A DNA stretch of 64,000 bases, taken from positions 62,001-126,000 of the forward strand of contig UBTA01000011.1 of assembly GCA_900468065.1 (NCBI GenBank), in the 5' to 3' direction. The notes under the pieces are model-generated. The model made no database searches and was not told the origin of the DNA. It worked only from the letters and a program-made list of their open reading frames with translations. Numbering within the stretch: the stretch's first letter is position 1; every line of letters starts with the position of its first letter. Made by a program: the position numbers and the translations under genes. Of this stretch, positions 7,837 through 19,026 are shown piece after piece. This DNA is from Hyphomicrobiales bacterium (GTDB taxonomy: Bacteria > Pseudomonadota > Alphaproteobacteria > Rhizobiales > Rhizobiaceae).

Positions 7837-9297
7837 TCAGGCGATACCGCCGAGGCAGACATATTTGATCTCGGTGAATTCCTCGATACCGTATTTCGAG
7901 CCTTCACGGCCAAGACCGGACAGCTTGACGCCGCCGAATGGCGCTTCTGCCGTCGAAATCAGCCCGGTATTGACCCCGACCATGCCGTATTCCAGCGCTT
8001 CGGCAACCCGGAAAACGCGGGACAGATCCTTGGCGTAGAAATAGGACGCGAGACCAAACTCCGTATCATTGGCCTGCTCGATGACATCCGCCTCAGACTT
8101 GAAGCGGAACAGCGGCGCAAGAGGACCAAACGTTTCTTCGCGGGCGACGGCCATGTCCTTGGTGACATCGGCCAGGATCGTTGCCTCGAAGAACGTGCCG
8201 CCGAGCGCATGCGGCTTGCCGCCCGCCAAGATTCGCGCGCCCTTTTTCAAGGCGTCGGCAATGTGCTCCTCGACCTTGTTAAGCGCTGCCTTGTCGATCA
8301 GCGGGCCAAGGATCACACCTTCATCGAAACCGTTGCCGGTCTTCAGTTTACCGACAGCCGTTGCCAGCTTTTCGGCGAAGGCATCATAGACACCATCCTG
8401 AACGTAGATGCGGTTGGCGCAGACGCAGGTCTGGCCGTTGTTGCGGTATTTGGCGATCAGTGCACCTTCGACGGCCGCGTCGAGGTCCGCGTCGTCGAAA
8501 ACGATGAAGGGTGCGTTGCCACCAAGCTCGAGACCGAGCTTCTTGATGGTCGGCGCGCTCTGCTTATAGAGTTCGGTACCGATTTCCGTCGAACCGGTAA
8601 AGGTCAGCTTGCGGACGGTCGGATTGGACGTCATTTCGGCGCCGATGGCCGCGGCCGAGCCGGTGATGACACTGAACAGGCCCTTCGGCAGACCGGCACG
8701 TTCGGCCAGAACAGCGATGGCGATAGCCGAGAATGGCGTCTGTGAAGCCGGCTTCAAAACCATGGCGCAACCGGCGGCAAAGGCAGGGCCGGCCTTGCGG
8801 GTGATCATTGCATTCGGAAAGTTCCACGGCGTGATCGCCGCGACGACGCCAATCGGCTGCTTCATCACCATGATGCGCTTATCCGGCTGATGACCCGGAA
8901 TCATGTCGCCATAGATGCGGCGGCCCTCCTCGGCAAACCATTCGATGAAGCTGGCGCCATAGACGATTTCGCCGGTTGCTTCCGCCAGCGGCTTTCCCTG
9001 TTCGAGCGTCAGGATGCGGCCGAGATCGTCCTTGTTCTCGATCATCAGGTCGTACCATTTGCGAAGGATGGCGCAGCGGTCCTTGGCTGTCCGTGCCGCC
9101 CAGCCCTTCTGGGCGATCCGTGCTGCCTTGATGGCCGCCTTGGTTTCGGCTGCACCGAGCTTCGGCACGCGGCCGATGATTTCGCCGGTCGCCGGATTGT
9201 TGACCTCGATGGCATTTTTCGGATCGGCTTCGATCCAGTTTTCGCCGACGAGCGCGGCCTGGCGGAACAGCGAAGGGTCTTTCAAGGTCACGGTCAT
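7837..9297 (-). CDS. gabD: NAD(P)-dependent succinate-semialdehyde dehydrogenase
   Basis: The 486-residue aldehyde dehydrogenase has all family motifs: VVAAITPWNFPNAMI, FTGSTEIGTELYKQSA (coenzyme), LELGGNAPFIVFDDAD (general base Glu) and NNGQTCVCANR (catalytic Cys). Sequence pattern and length match GabD, which oxidises succinate semialdehyde to succinate in 4-aminobutyrate breakdown; related enzymes also accept lactaldehyde or glutarate semialdehyde. The ATG at 9297 is preferred because AAAGGA precedes it and the family begins here; the upstream extension is basic and unlike the family. Given the aldolase neighbour, oxidation of an aldehyde product of the sugar-acid route is possible. Confidence 0.88.
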   Translation of the reverse strand: MTVTLKDPSLFRQAALVGENWIEADPKNAIEVNNPATGEIIGRVPKLGAAETKAAIKAARIAQKGWAARTAKDRCAILRKWYDLMIENKDDLGRILTLEQGKPLAEATGEIVYGASFIEWFAEEGRRIYGDMIPGHQPDKRIMVMKQPIGVVAAITPWNFPNAMITRKAGPAFAAGCAMVLKPASQTPFSAIAIAVLAERAGLPKGLFSVITGSAAAIGAEMTSNPTVRKLTFTGSTEIGTELYKQSAPTIKKLGLELGGNAPFIVFDDADLDAAVEGALIAKYRNNGQTCVCANRIYVQDGVYDAFAEKLATAVGKLKTGNGFDEGVILGPLIDKAALNKVEEHIADALKKGARILAGGKPHALGGTFFEATILADVTKDMAVAREETFGPLAPLFRFKSEADVIEQANDTEFGLASYFYAKDLSRVFRVAEALEYGMVGVNTGLISTAEAPFGGVKLSGLGREGSKYGIEEFTEIKYVCLGGIA

Positions 9298-9549
9298 CAG
9301 CAGCAAATCCTTTGCTTCGGAAAATCTACAGAACTTATACAACTTTTTTCTGGCCTTCGACAATAACCCTGAAGAGCGTTTCTGCAGTCTGTTTCGTGGC
9401 GCCACCCGGCAACCGTCAGGGCGTTGTCGTCAAATTGGAAACGGTCCATCTCCAAACCGGAGTCTATTACTAGACTATACAATCGCTATATGCGGACTAC
9501 GTCCGCTTACAGAATTCCGCACCCCGACCTCTCAAGACAGGAACAAGCC

Positions 9550-10152
9550 ATGACAACCACTAGCAACTACCGCCAGGCAGACTACCCCATCGAGCCGAGC
9601 TTCCTCAATCGTTGGTCGCCGCGCGCCTTTACCGGCGAGACCATTTCTGAAACCGAGCTGCTGACCATTCTGGAAGCTGGCCGCTGGGCTCCATCAGCCT
9701 ATAATTCGCAGCCATGGCGCTTCGTCTATGCCTTGCGCGGCACCGAACAGTGGGACAGGATCTTCCCGATTCTCAACGAATTCAACCAGGGCTGGGCGAA
9801 ATCCGCCTCGGCGCTCGTCATTCTGGTTTCAAAGACCCACTTCGCTGCACCGGGTGCTGCTCAAGAAGCGCTGTCCTACAGCCACAGCTTCGACACCGGT
9901 GCCGCCTGGGGCTCAATCGCCCATCAGGCACAGCTGCTCGGCTTCCAGGCACACGGCATGACCGGCCTGCATTTCGACAAGGCGATCGAAATCCTCGGTA
10001 TTCCTGAAGGTTATCGCGTCGAAGCCGCCGCCGCTATCGGCCGTCTGGGCGACAAGACTCAGCTGCCGGACTTCCTGCAGGCGCGCGAAACGCCGAGCCC
10101 ACGCCGCCCACTTTCGGAAGTCGCCTTCAACGGTACGTTCGTCGCCGACTAA
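9550..10152 (+). CDS. Nitroreductase-family FMN-dependent oxidoreductase
   Basis: The 200-residue protein has the nitroreductase fold. FMN-binding elements are RWSPRAFTG near residue 18, the GRWAPSAYNSQPWRFVY segment at about 43-59, and GAAWGSIAHQAQLLG at about 120. The family uses NAD(P)H to reduce nitro groups, quinones or enones; the natural substrate of this member is unknown. The start follows GACAGGAAC. It is divergent from gabD across a 252-bp gap in which no clear operator was found, and it converges on gyrB with a shared terminator. Confidence 0.85.
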   Translation: MTTTSNYRQADYPIEPSFLNRWSPRAFTGETISETELLTILEAGRWAPSAYNSQPWRFVYALRGTEQWDRIFPILNEFNQGWAKSASALVILVSKTHFAAPGAAQEALSYSHSFDTGAAWGSIAHQAQLLGFQAHGMTGLHFDKAIEILGIPEGYRVEAAAAIGRLGDKTQLPDFLQARETPSPRRPLSEVAFNGTFVAD

Positions 10153-10162
10153 GCTAAAAAGC

Positions 10163-10196
10163 AAAACCACGCCTCCCATATGGAAGGCGTGGTTTT
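10163..10196. terminator. Bidirectional terminator between nitroreductase and gyrB
   Basis: A perfect 12-bp stem (AAAACCACGCCT / AGGCGTGGTTTT) with a 10-nt loop carries A and T runs on both sides, so it can end transcripts from both converging genes. Confidence 0.9.
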
Positions 10197-10226
10197 CAGT
10201 GAGACAATGAAGGGCTGTGCCCTGCC

Positions 10227-12722
<2,496 letters not shown>

Positions 12723-12812
12723 TCACCCCTCGATGGCGCTCCCCGAATATAGGGATTTTGTCCATAGTTCCAAATCCCGTGCAGCCTGAAAGCGGCAGAA
12801 ATCAGGGGATCA

Positions 12813-13187
12813 TCAGAGTTCCTTATCAGCAAAGCGGGCTTTTTCCAAAACATCTTCCAGGATGCGGATAGTTTCGCCGGATAAGCTGCGGATACGGCCC
12901 GCAAGCCGGTTGGCGAAGGCCGTGTGCGTTGATGGCAAGCCGGATGTATCGAGCACCACTTTCGGGTTGGAAATGGCTGCAATCCCGAACAGTTCGTCTG
13001 CGTCGTCCCAGATGACATTGAAATATCCGGCGACCCTCTGCAGGAATTCAAAGCTCGGAGCGCCGCGTTTTCCATGCTCCAAGGCCGAGAGATAGGCGGG
13101 TGATACGCCGATCGCCGCCGCCATCTGCTTCTGCGACACGCCCTTTTTGAGCCGCAGCCGGCGCACTGCGTCGCCGAACGGGGTCAT
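12813..13187 (-). CDS. XRE-family helix-turn-helix regulator
   Basis: The 124-residue protein has a Cro/C1-type helix-turn-helix at about 5-60 (GVSQKQMAAAIGVSPAYLSALE) and a C-terminal part with no domain I recognise. The ATG overlaps the stop of the Smr gene (ATGA), so it is translated with the Tim44-mltA-smr operon. Its place in a conserved rhizobial cluster suggests a housekeeping regulator, but the target is unknown. Confidence 0.85.
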   Translation of the reverse strand: MTPFGDAVRRLRLKKGVSQKQMAAAIGVSPAYLSALEHGKRGAPSFEFLQRVAGYFNVIWDDADELFGIAAISNPKVVLDTSGLPSTHTAFANRLAGRIRSLSGETIRILEDVLEKARFADKEL

Positions 13188-13753
13188 GGGGCCATGCCCC
13201 TGGGGCGGGACAAACGGACGTAGAGCGCACCGTCGCCACCGTGATTGCGGGCAGCAGGCTCGTAGGACGAAATCAGCATGCGGAATTCAGGCAGCGAAAA
13301 CCACATCGGCACCGCCCGCTTGAGGGCACCATCGCTGCCGAGCGACGTTCCCTTGCCGGTAATGACAAGCACATGCCGTAGGCCACGATCATAGGCCCGC
13401 ATCAGGAAATGCAGCAGCAGCCCATGCGCCTCGCTCTGGATCATGCCGTGCAGATCGATCCGCGCTTCGATTGCCAGATGACCCTTGGCGAGTTTGCGCT
13501 TTACCGGCTTTTCAAGCGGATGGTGCAAACGGGCCGGACGTTTCGGGGCTTCCGGCGGAGCATTACCGAAGGCCTCAGCGAGCGATTTGCCTTCCTTGAT
13601 CACCGGCATCGGCAGTTTTTCCGGCAGGGGCTCGGGTTTGGGCTCCTCGAACTCCGCAAGCTCATCCATGCGCCCCGGCAGTGGGCGGGTGGTGCGGGCG
13701 ACCTTGCCCCAGAGGATGCGGTCTTCGCTGGTAAGCTTCTTTGCCTTAGCCAT
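13184..13753 (-). CDS. Smr-domain protein (possible endonuclease)
   Basis: The 189-residue protein has a charged, proline-rich N-terminal half and a C-terminal Smr domain (about 95-185) with the marks IDLHGMIQSEAH, HVLVITGKG and NHGGDGALYVRL. Smr domains of this short type are found in MutS2 C-termini and in free-standing nicking nucleases related to E. coli YdaL/SmrB. The start at 13753 overlaps the mltA stop by 8 bases and its stop overlaps the XRE start. Further upstream starts would read through the end of mltA in another frame and are rejected. Confidence 0.87.
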   Translation of the reverse strand: MAKAKKLTSEDRILWGKVARTTRPLPGRMDELAEFEEPKPEPLPEKLPMPVIKEGKSLAEAFGNAPPEAPKRPARLHHPLEKPVKRKLAKGHLAIEARIDLHGMIQSEAHGLLLHFLMRAYDRGLRHVLVITGKGTSLGSDGALKRAVPMWFSLPEFRMLISSYEPAARNHGGDGALYVRLSRPRGMAP

Positions 13754-14855
13754 GACCGTATCTTGCCGCCGCGGCCTTCGGGATGAAAATGAAAAAGTCG
13801 GCTTCGTTGCGCACCGCACCGGCCAGCCGTCCAGCCTCATCGCCGGATCCGGTAAAGATATCGCCACGTGCAGGGCCGACAATTGCCGAGCCCGTATCGA
13901 GCGCCAGCATCAGCCGACGGAAGGGACGGCCGCCTTCAATCGAGGTTAGGCTGTCGCTCGAGATGAAAAAAGGAACGCCGAACGTATGGATAAGCCGGTC
14001 GACGGCCAGCGAACGGCCGGGTTCCAGCGCCACCTTGGCGGCCGCGACCGGTCCAAGTCCGGTATCATCGACCTCGGCCTCGCGGAAAAAGATGAAGGAA
14101 CGATTGTGCCACAGCACCTCGTCCGCCTCGTCCGGATGATCGTCCAGCCATTGCTTGATCGTCTGCATCGAGACAGTAGCCGCTTCGATCTTGCCGCGTT
14201 CGATCAGAAGCTTGCCGGTGGCGGAAAAATAATGGCCGGTCTTGGCCGCATACGTGACCCGCTTCATCGAGCCGTCGGGAAAGACCAGACGGGCAGCGCC
14301 CTGGACATGGGCGAAGAACACGTCGGTCCTCGATTTGGCATAGGCAATCTCCAGCCCGCGCCCGGCAAGGTATCCCTGCTCGATGACTTTGCGGTCCGGA
14401 TATTCGGTGACCGCGCCATCCGTCTGTTGGCCAAAAGCAAAATATGGGTCCATGCCGTCGGGACGGTTGCTGTCGCCGATATCGATCAGATCGTCAGGGC
14501 GCCGATAGAAGGGGAAGCGAAACGTCTCGTCCGGTGTTGCATTGACCAGAACTTCCGGCTCGAAGAAGGCCGTGACGAAGCCGGGCTTGCCGTCGTGACG
14601 GACGATCTTGAACGGCGCAAAATGCTCTTCGAAGAAAGCGCGGGCTATGCCTGCATCCTGCGGCCAGGTCTCTTTGGCGGCTTCATAGGCCGGCATCAGG
14701 TCGGCGGTGGAAATGCCAAGCGATGCCGTCTTGTGTGGTTTGACCGTCGTGACTTGCCGGCGGCAGCGCTCAAGCGCCGGCAGAAGCGGTGATGGATCGT
14801 CGGCCTGCCAACCGGGAAGGTCGGAAAAATCGACCCGTTGCAAATCGAAATCCAT
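13746..14855 (-). CDS. mltA: Membrane-bound lytic murein transglycosylase A family protein
   Basis: The 369-residue protein has the MltA domain (about 90-250: VTAFFEPEVL, FPFYRRPDDL, DPYFAFGQQTDGAVTEYPDR) and the C-terminal 3D domain with acidic residues in LMLALDTGSAIVGPARGD and FTGSGDEAG. The family cleaves peptidoglycan, making 1,6-anhydro-muropeptides. No signal peptide or lipobox is visible and an in-frame TAA lies seven codons before the ATG, so no longer coding start exists. It sits between the Tim44-domain gene (29 bases upstream) and smr, which it overlaps. Confidence 0.88.
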   Translation of the reverse strand: MDFDLQRVDFSDLPGWQADDPSPLLPALERCRRQVTTVKPHKTASLGISTADLMPAYEAAKETWPQDAGIARAFFEEHFAPFKIVRHDGKPGFVTAFFEPEVLVNATPDETFRFPFYRRPDDLIDIGDSNRPDGMDPYFAFGQQTDGAVTEYPDRKVIEQGYLAGRGLEIAYAKSRTDVFFAHVQGAARLVFPDGSMKRVTYAAKTGHYFSATGKLLIERGKIEAATVSMQTIKQWLDDHPDEADEVLWHNRSFIFFREAEVDDTGLGPVAAAKVALEPGRSLAVDRLIHTFGVPFFISSDSLTSIEGGRPFRRLMLALDTGSAIVGPARGDIFTGSGDEAGRLAGAVRNEADFFIFIPKAAAARYGHG

Positions 14856-14884
14856 CGCCGCCAGTCCCGTGCCTTATGTCCCGA

Positions 14885-15583
14885 TCAGTTTTCTGATTCC
14901 GTCGCGATCAGCTTCCAGTTCGGATCGCGGGAACGGGTATCGCGCGAGAAGGTCCAGAGGTCGTTGACCTCGGAAACCGCTTCGGCATCGCCATCGACGA
15001 TCGCGCCGGCCTTGTCGTAGGTTGCCGAAATCAGTTGGCTGACGATGCGCAACGTGATGTTGGCTTCGCTGTCCTTGATCTCGGCGTGCACCATGTCGGC
15101 CTTCTCGATGCCGACGAAGGTGGACTTGACGACTTCGCCCTTGCTTTCGCGTTCGGAAATCGCCGCGTCGAAGCCGTCATAGACGTCGCGGGACAAAAGG
15201 CCCTTGAGCGTCTTGCGGTCGCCATCGGCGAAAGCCATGACGATCATCTCATAGGCCATCTTGGCGCCATTGACGAATTCCTTCGGATCGAAGGAGGGAT
15301 CGGAATCAAACATGCGGCGCAGTGCGTCGTTCAGCGGTGTGCCTGCCTTGGTAAAGGCATCGATCGCCGCATAGCGGGAAATCTCTTCGCCAGCGCCATC
15401 GCGGCGTGGCAATTGCACCACTTTGCCGGAGGCCTCGGGCCCGTCGGCTGCTTCGCGCGGCGAATAGGGATCGACCGGCGGACGTTCGTTGCCGGTCCGT
15501 TTGCCCAGGACGCTGCGCAGTTGGAGGAATATGATCACCGCGGCGACCAAGAAAAACAATGTGATGAAGTCGAAAGAGCCCAT
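14885..15583 (-). CDS. Tim44-like domain protein, membrane anchored
   Basis: The 232-residue protein has one N-terminal membrane segment (FDFITLFFLVAAVIIFLQL, about 3-21), a charged linker, and a Tim44-like domain at about 90-230 (DPKEFVNGAKMAYEMIVMAFADGDRK split over its start). Alphaproteobacterial TimA-type proteins are the bacterial relatives of the mitochondrial import factor Tim44; the bacterial role is thought to concern membrane or cell-envelope proteins. The ATG at 15583 is used; a GTG two codons upstream is also possible. It heads the leftward operon with mltA, smr and the XRE gene and is divergent from fxsA. Confidence 0.85.
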   Translation of the reverse strand: MGSFDFITLFFLVAAVIIFLQLRSVLGKRTGNERPPVDPYSPREAADGPEASGKVVQLPRRDGAGEEISRYAAIDAFTKAGTPLNDALRRMFDSDPSFDPKEFVNGAKMAYEMIVMAFADGDRKTLKGLLSRDVYDGFDAAISERESKGEVVKSTFVGIEKADMVHAEIKDSEANITLRIVSQLISATYDKAGAIVDGDAEAVSEVNDLWTFSRDTRSRDPNWKLIATESEN

Positions 15584-15721
15584 TTCCACCCAGAACCGCT
15601 GTTAATATGCCGTGCGATCATCCCATATAGTCTGCATGGAACGATCATTCAAATGGCTATATCACTTCTTTGCAATTGCCGGTGCGGTTCGGCTCAATCA
15701 CAATCACCTGAGTATATATCA

Positions 15722-16249
15722 ATGCGCTCCCTGATCATTCCGATCCTTTTCCTATTGATGCCGATCGCCGAGATCGCAACCTTCATCGTCGTCGGCCGAG
15801 AAGTCGGCGTCGGGCTGACACTTCTTCTCATTCTGGCCAGCGCCATCGCCGGGGCGGTTCTGTTGCGCATTCAGGGGTTTGGTGTTCTCCGAAAGATCCA
15901 GCAGGCTTCGCAAACCGGATCCGATCCGGGCCGGCAGCTGGTGCATGGCGTCATGATCGTGATCGCTGCCTTCCTGTTGATCATTCCAGGTTTCATCAGC
16001 GACATCATCGGGCTGCTGCTCTTCATACCGGCTGTCCGGGATCTCGGCTGGTCCTTCGTCAAAAATCGCCTGACGATTGTCACAACCGGCATGGCGGGAG
16101 GTCCGCGTGGCTTTTCTCGTGGGCCGGAACAGGATCGTGGCGCGCCTCGCAATGCGGGTCCCCGCGTGATCGACCTCGACGACGACGAATTTTCGCGCAG
16201 CGATGGCCGGGGCCGCACCGATCCGAACGAGCGTGACCGCCTCACGTGA
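15722..16249 (+). CDS. fxsA: FxsA-family membrane protein
   Basis: The 175-residue protein has hydrophobic segments at about 4-22, 27-48 and 75-102, and the family motif LLLILASAIAGAVLLRIQG followed by GFISDIIGLLLFIP. The C-terminal 60 residues are polar and acidic (DLDDDEFSRSDGRGRTD). FxsA is an inner-membrane protein; in E. coli its overproduction blocks phage T7 exclusion by F plasmids, and its normal function is unknown. The secB gene follows 78 bases downstream. Confidence 0.88.
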   Translation: MRSLIIPILFLLMPIAEIATFIVVGREVGVGLTLLLILASAIAGAVLLRIQGFGVLRKIQQASQTGSDPGRQLVHGVMIVIAAFLLIIPGFISDIIGLLLFIPAVRDLGWSFVKNRLTIVTTGMAGGPRGFSRGPEQDRGAPRNAGPRVIDLDDDEFSRSDGRGRTDPNERDRLT

Positions 16250-16327
16250 ACGGCGGCACCGGGTTGTAAGCCCGGGTGCGAAATGCTAGATGCCTCACCA
16301 AATTTCATGTCCGAAGGAAATGGCCTT

Positions 16328-16816
16328 ATGACCGATACCGCATCCCCGACAAACGGCGCCGCCGAGAGCCCGTCCCTGAACATCCTGGCCCAGTACATCA
16401 AGGACCTTTCGTTTGAGAACCCGGGCGCTCCGCGTTCGCTTCAGGCGCGCGAAAAGGCTCCGGCGATCAACATCAATGTCAACGTCAATGCCAATCCGTT
16501 GTCGGATGCGGAATTCGACGTCATCCTGACGCTGAACGCAGAAGCCAAGGACGGTGACAAGATGCTGTTCAATGTCGAACTGTCCTACGGCGGCGTTTTC
16601 CGCGTTACGGGTTTCCCGCAGGAACACATGCTGCCGTTGCTCTTCATCGAGTGCCCGCGCCTGCTCTTCCCGTTCGCTCGCCAGATCGTTTCCGACGCGA
16701 CGCGCAACGGCGGCTTCCCGCCACTGATGATCGACCCAATCGATTTTGCCCAGATGTTCACCCAGCGCATGGCTGAGGAAAAGGTTCGCTCGCAGGTTTC
16801 GACGACCGCGAACTGA
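16328..16816 (+). CDS. secB: Protein-export chaperone SecB
   Basis: The 162-residue protein is the tetrameric cytosolic chaperone that keeps preproteins unfolded and hands them to SecA. Family marks are [19 protein letters not shown] (about 18-36), [11 protein letters not shown] and the C-terminal [19 protein letters not shown] and [13 protein letters not shown] segments. The ATG at 16328 is preferred because AAGGAAA precedes it by 8 bases and the family starts here; an in-frame ATG 15 codons upstream is less likely. A terminator shared with dnaQ follows. Confidence 0.96.
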   Translation: MTDTASPTNGAAESPSLNILAQYIKDLSFENPGAPRSLQAREKAPAININVNVNANPLSDAEFDVILTLNAEAKDGDKMLFNVELSYGGVFRVTGFPQEHMLPLLFIECPRLLFPFARQIVSDATRNGGFPPLMIDPIDFAQMFTQRMAEEKVRSQVSTTAN

Positions 16817-16846
16817 TCCGGCTTTGGCCTGAATGTGAATGTTTCA

Positions 16847-16873
16847 ATGCCCGGTCCTTGACCGGGCATTTTT
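16847..16873. terminator. Terminator between secB and dnaQ
   Basis: A perfect 9-bp stem (ATGCCCGGT / ACCGGGCAT) with a 5-nt loop is followed by TTTTATTT on the plus strand, just before the dnaQ stop. It is a rho-independent terminator for secB and may also serve dnaQ. Confidence 0.9.
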
Positions 16874-17576
16874 ATTTGGCGGCTTCGTATTTAGCCCAGA
16901 TGGCTTTTGTGCCCATCTGGGCGACAAGCGCTGCATGGGCTTCCGCTTCGTCGCCGGTCAGGCGTGAACCAAGCGGATGCGGCCTTTGGCCAGCGACCAC
17001 GATGACATCATCCACATCCGACGTCTGGCCGCGATTATCGCTGGAATGCAGACCGAACGTCGTCTGCCGGCCGCCGATCAGCTCGATATAGACCTCCGCC
17101 AGAAGTTCGGAGTCGAGCAGAGCGCCGTGCTTCGTGCGGTGTGAATTGTCCACCCCGTAGCGCCGGCAGAGCGCATCGAGCGAGTTCGGACCCATCGGAT
17201 GTTTGCGGCGCGCCAGCGCCAGCGTGTCGGTGACCACATCATTGGTGATTGCCGGCAGACCGAGCCGGGCAAATTCGGCGTTCATGAACCCCATGTCGAA
17301 GGTCGCGTTATGCGCCACCCAGCGCGCGTCGGCGAAAAATGCCAGCAGTTCCTCGACGATGCCGGCAAAGTTCGGCTTGTCCTTCAGCATCTCGTCCGAG
17401 ATGCCATGGATCGCCAATGCGTCGGGATGAACCTTGCGGTCACCCGGATTGATATAGACATGGAAGGTCCGTCCGGTCGGGAAATGATTGTCGAGCTCGA
17501 TGCCGCCGATTTCGATGACGCGGTCGAGTTTGTTGTCGAGACCTGTCGTTTCCGTATCGAAAATAATTTCGCGCAT
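16872..17576 (-). CDS. dnaQ: DNA polymerase III epsilon subunit (3'-5' exonuclease)
   Basis: The 234-residue protein is the proofreading exonuclease of the replicative polymerase. Exo I (IIFDTETTGLD, about 4-14), Exo II (AHNATFDMGFMNAEF) and Exo III (HGALLDSELLAEVY) motifs are all intact. Two consecutive ATG codons occur; the second (17576) has better spacing to AGAGG and gives the standard MREII start. It touches the coaE stop. The coaE-dnaQ-secB order is conserved in Alphaproteobacteria. Confidence 0.96.
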   Translation of the reverse strand: MREIIFDTETTGLDNKLDRVIEIGGIELDNHFPTGRTFHVYINPGDRKVHPDALAIHGISDEMLKDKPNFAGIVEELLAFFADARWVAHNATFDMGFMNAEFARLGLPAITNDVVTDTLALARRKHPMGPNSLDALCRRYGVDNSHRTKHGALLDSELLAEVYIELIGGRQTTFGLHSSDNRGQTSDVDDVIVVAGQRPHPLGSRLTGDEAEAHAALVAQMGTKAIWAKYEAAK

Positions 17577-18169
17577 CATGGCCTCTTCTGGCTTGTCAGC
17601 CCCTGGACGATCGCCGCCACCTGATCGCGGGCCGAATCAAGTCCGTGGCCCGTATCGATAATGTAATCCGCTTTCGCACGTTTTTCTTGGTCAGGGATCT
17701 GGCGCGACAGGATGAGAGCGAATTTTTCCTCCGTCATCCCCGGTCTTTTCAGCACTCGCTCCCTTTGGATCTCCGGATCGCAGGTGACGACTGCAACCGC
17801 ATCGACGCGGTTTTCGCCCTTCGTCTCGTATAGAAGCGGGATGTCGAGCACGACAAGTGGCGCATTCAAGGCGCGATGATGATCGAGAAACGCCCGCTCC
17901 TTCTCGCGCACCAGCGGATGGACGATCGCTTCCAGCGTCTTGAACAAGGCCGGATCATTGGCGAGCTGCCGGGAGAGTTCTGCCCTATCAATACTGCCCG
18001 CCTTCGCCGCTCCGGGAAACGCCGCTTCAATCGGTGCCACGGCTTCATCCTGATAGAGGCCATGCACGACGGCATCTGCATCGTTGACCGGCACACCCAT
18101 CTCCGCAAACATCGTGGCCGTCGTCGACTTGCCCATGCCGATCGATCCGGTGAGCCCAAGGATGATCAT
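17576..18169 (-). CDS. coaE: Dephospho-CoA kinase
   Basis: The 197-residue protein carries out the last step of coenzyme A synthesis, phosphorylating dephospho-CoA with ATP. The P-loop [14 protein letters not shown] is at residues 5-18, the substrate motif NDADAVVH at about 29-36, and the LID region [20 protein letters not shown] at about 131-150. The ATG overlaps the aroE stop (ATGA), so aroE, coaE and dnaQ are one translationally coupled unit. Confidence 0.96.
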   Translation of the reverse strand: MIILGLTGSIGMGKSTTATMFAEMGVPVNDADAVVHGLYQDEAVAPIEAAFPGAAKAGSIDRAELSRQLANDPALFKTLEAIVHPLVREKERAFLDHHRALNAPLVVLDIPLLYETKGENRVDAVAVVTCDPEIQRERVLKRPGMTEEKFALILSRQIPDQEKRAKADYIIDTGHGLDSARDQVAAIVQGLTSQKRP

Positions 18170-19026
18170 GCGTGGCTCGCCATGTCGTCGATGATGATCT
18201 GGCGCAGGGTCTCATCGACCGTCGGTCTCCTGCCGAACCATTTCTCAAAACCGGGTGCGGCTTGGTGCAGCAGCATGCCGAGCCCATCGACCGTGGCAAA
18301 GCCTTGCGCCTCGGCTTGCGCCAGGATCGGCGTCTTCAACGGCACATAAACAATATCCGTCACGATGCTGCCGGTAGCCATGACAGTGAAGTCGATCTCC
18401 GGCACTGCCGTCCCATCCATGCCGAGCGAGGTGGTGTTGATAAACAGGCCTGCATCGGTCATCACTTCGCCCAAGGCCTCCATCGGCTGTGCATGAACCG
18501 CCGGACCGAACCGGTCCGCCAGTTCCCGGGCGCGGTCAACGGTGCGGTTGACGACATGGATCGTCTTGACGCCGCGATCGCGCACCGCCTGGATCACTGC
18601 CCGGCTGGCGCCGCCAGCGCCAAGAATGACTGCGGTCTGACACTGGTCCCAGCCGGGTGCGCGTTCATCGAGGTTGGCGCTGAAACCATGGCCATCGGTA
18701 TTGGTCGCATGCACCAAGCCATCCTCGATCCACAAGGTGTTGGACGCACCGAGTTCGGTGCTCAACGCATCTGGTCGGTCGGAAAGCGCGAAAGCCAGCT
18801 CCTTGTGCGGGATCGTGACATTGCCGCCCGTGAAACCGGATTGCCCGCTTTTGAGCGATGCGATGAAGGCTGGAAACTCTTCCGGCGGCACGGCATGGGC
18901 CCGGTAACTTCCCGGCAATCCAAGCTGTTTCAGCCAATAGCCATGGATCAGCGGCGAGCGCGAATGCTTGATCGGATAGCCCGTGACGAAGGCGTGGTTA
19001 ACAAATGTTTCACGTGAATCACGCAT
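18166..19026 (-). CDS. aroE: Shikimate dehydrogenase
   Basis: The 286-residue protein reduces 3-dehydroshikimate to shikimate with NADPH in aromatic amino acid synthesis. Substrate-binding residues are in [16 protein letters not shown] (about 16-31) and [13 protein letters not shown] (Lys/His); the NADP fold has [14 protein letters not shown] and VNRTVDRA; the C-terminal part has [18 protein letters not shown]. The first eight codons contain a parS-like ParB site (19006-19021), read as SRET. The start overlaps the maf stop by 8 bases. Confidence 0.95.
   Translation of the reverse strand: MRDSRETFVNHAFVTGYPIKHSRSPLIHGYWLKQLGLPGSYRAHAVPPEEFPAFIASLKSGQSGFTGGNVTIPHKELAFALSDRPDALSTELGASNTLWIEDGLVHATNTDGHGFSANLDERAPGWDQCQTAVILGAGGASRAVIQAVRDRGVKTIHVVNRTVDRARELADRFGPAVHAQPMEALGEVMTDAGLFINTTSLGMDGTAVPEIDFTVMATGSIVTDIVYVPLKTPILAQAEAQGFATVDGLGMLLHQAAPGFEKWFGRRPTVDETLRQIIIDDMASHA
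19006..19021. other. parS: parS-like ParB-binding site in the start of aroE
   Basis: TGTTTCACGTGAATCA differs at one base from the palindromic consensus TGTTTCACGTGAAACA. It lies in aroE codons 2-7, at the aroE/maf junction, about 1.6 kb left of the proposed oriC. Confidence 0.85.

Noticed and set aside
16239-16252. CTCACGTGAAC at the fxsA stop as a parS site
   Set aside because: Only the central TCACGTGAA part matches; the GTTT arm is missing, so it is too weak to count.
18829-18840. CCCGTGAAACC in aroE and a similar CCGTGAAACG at 34679 as parS sites
   Set aside because: Only the right half of the palindrome is present in each.
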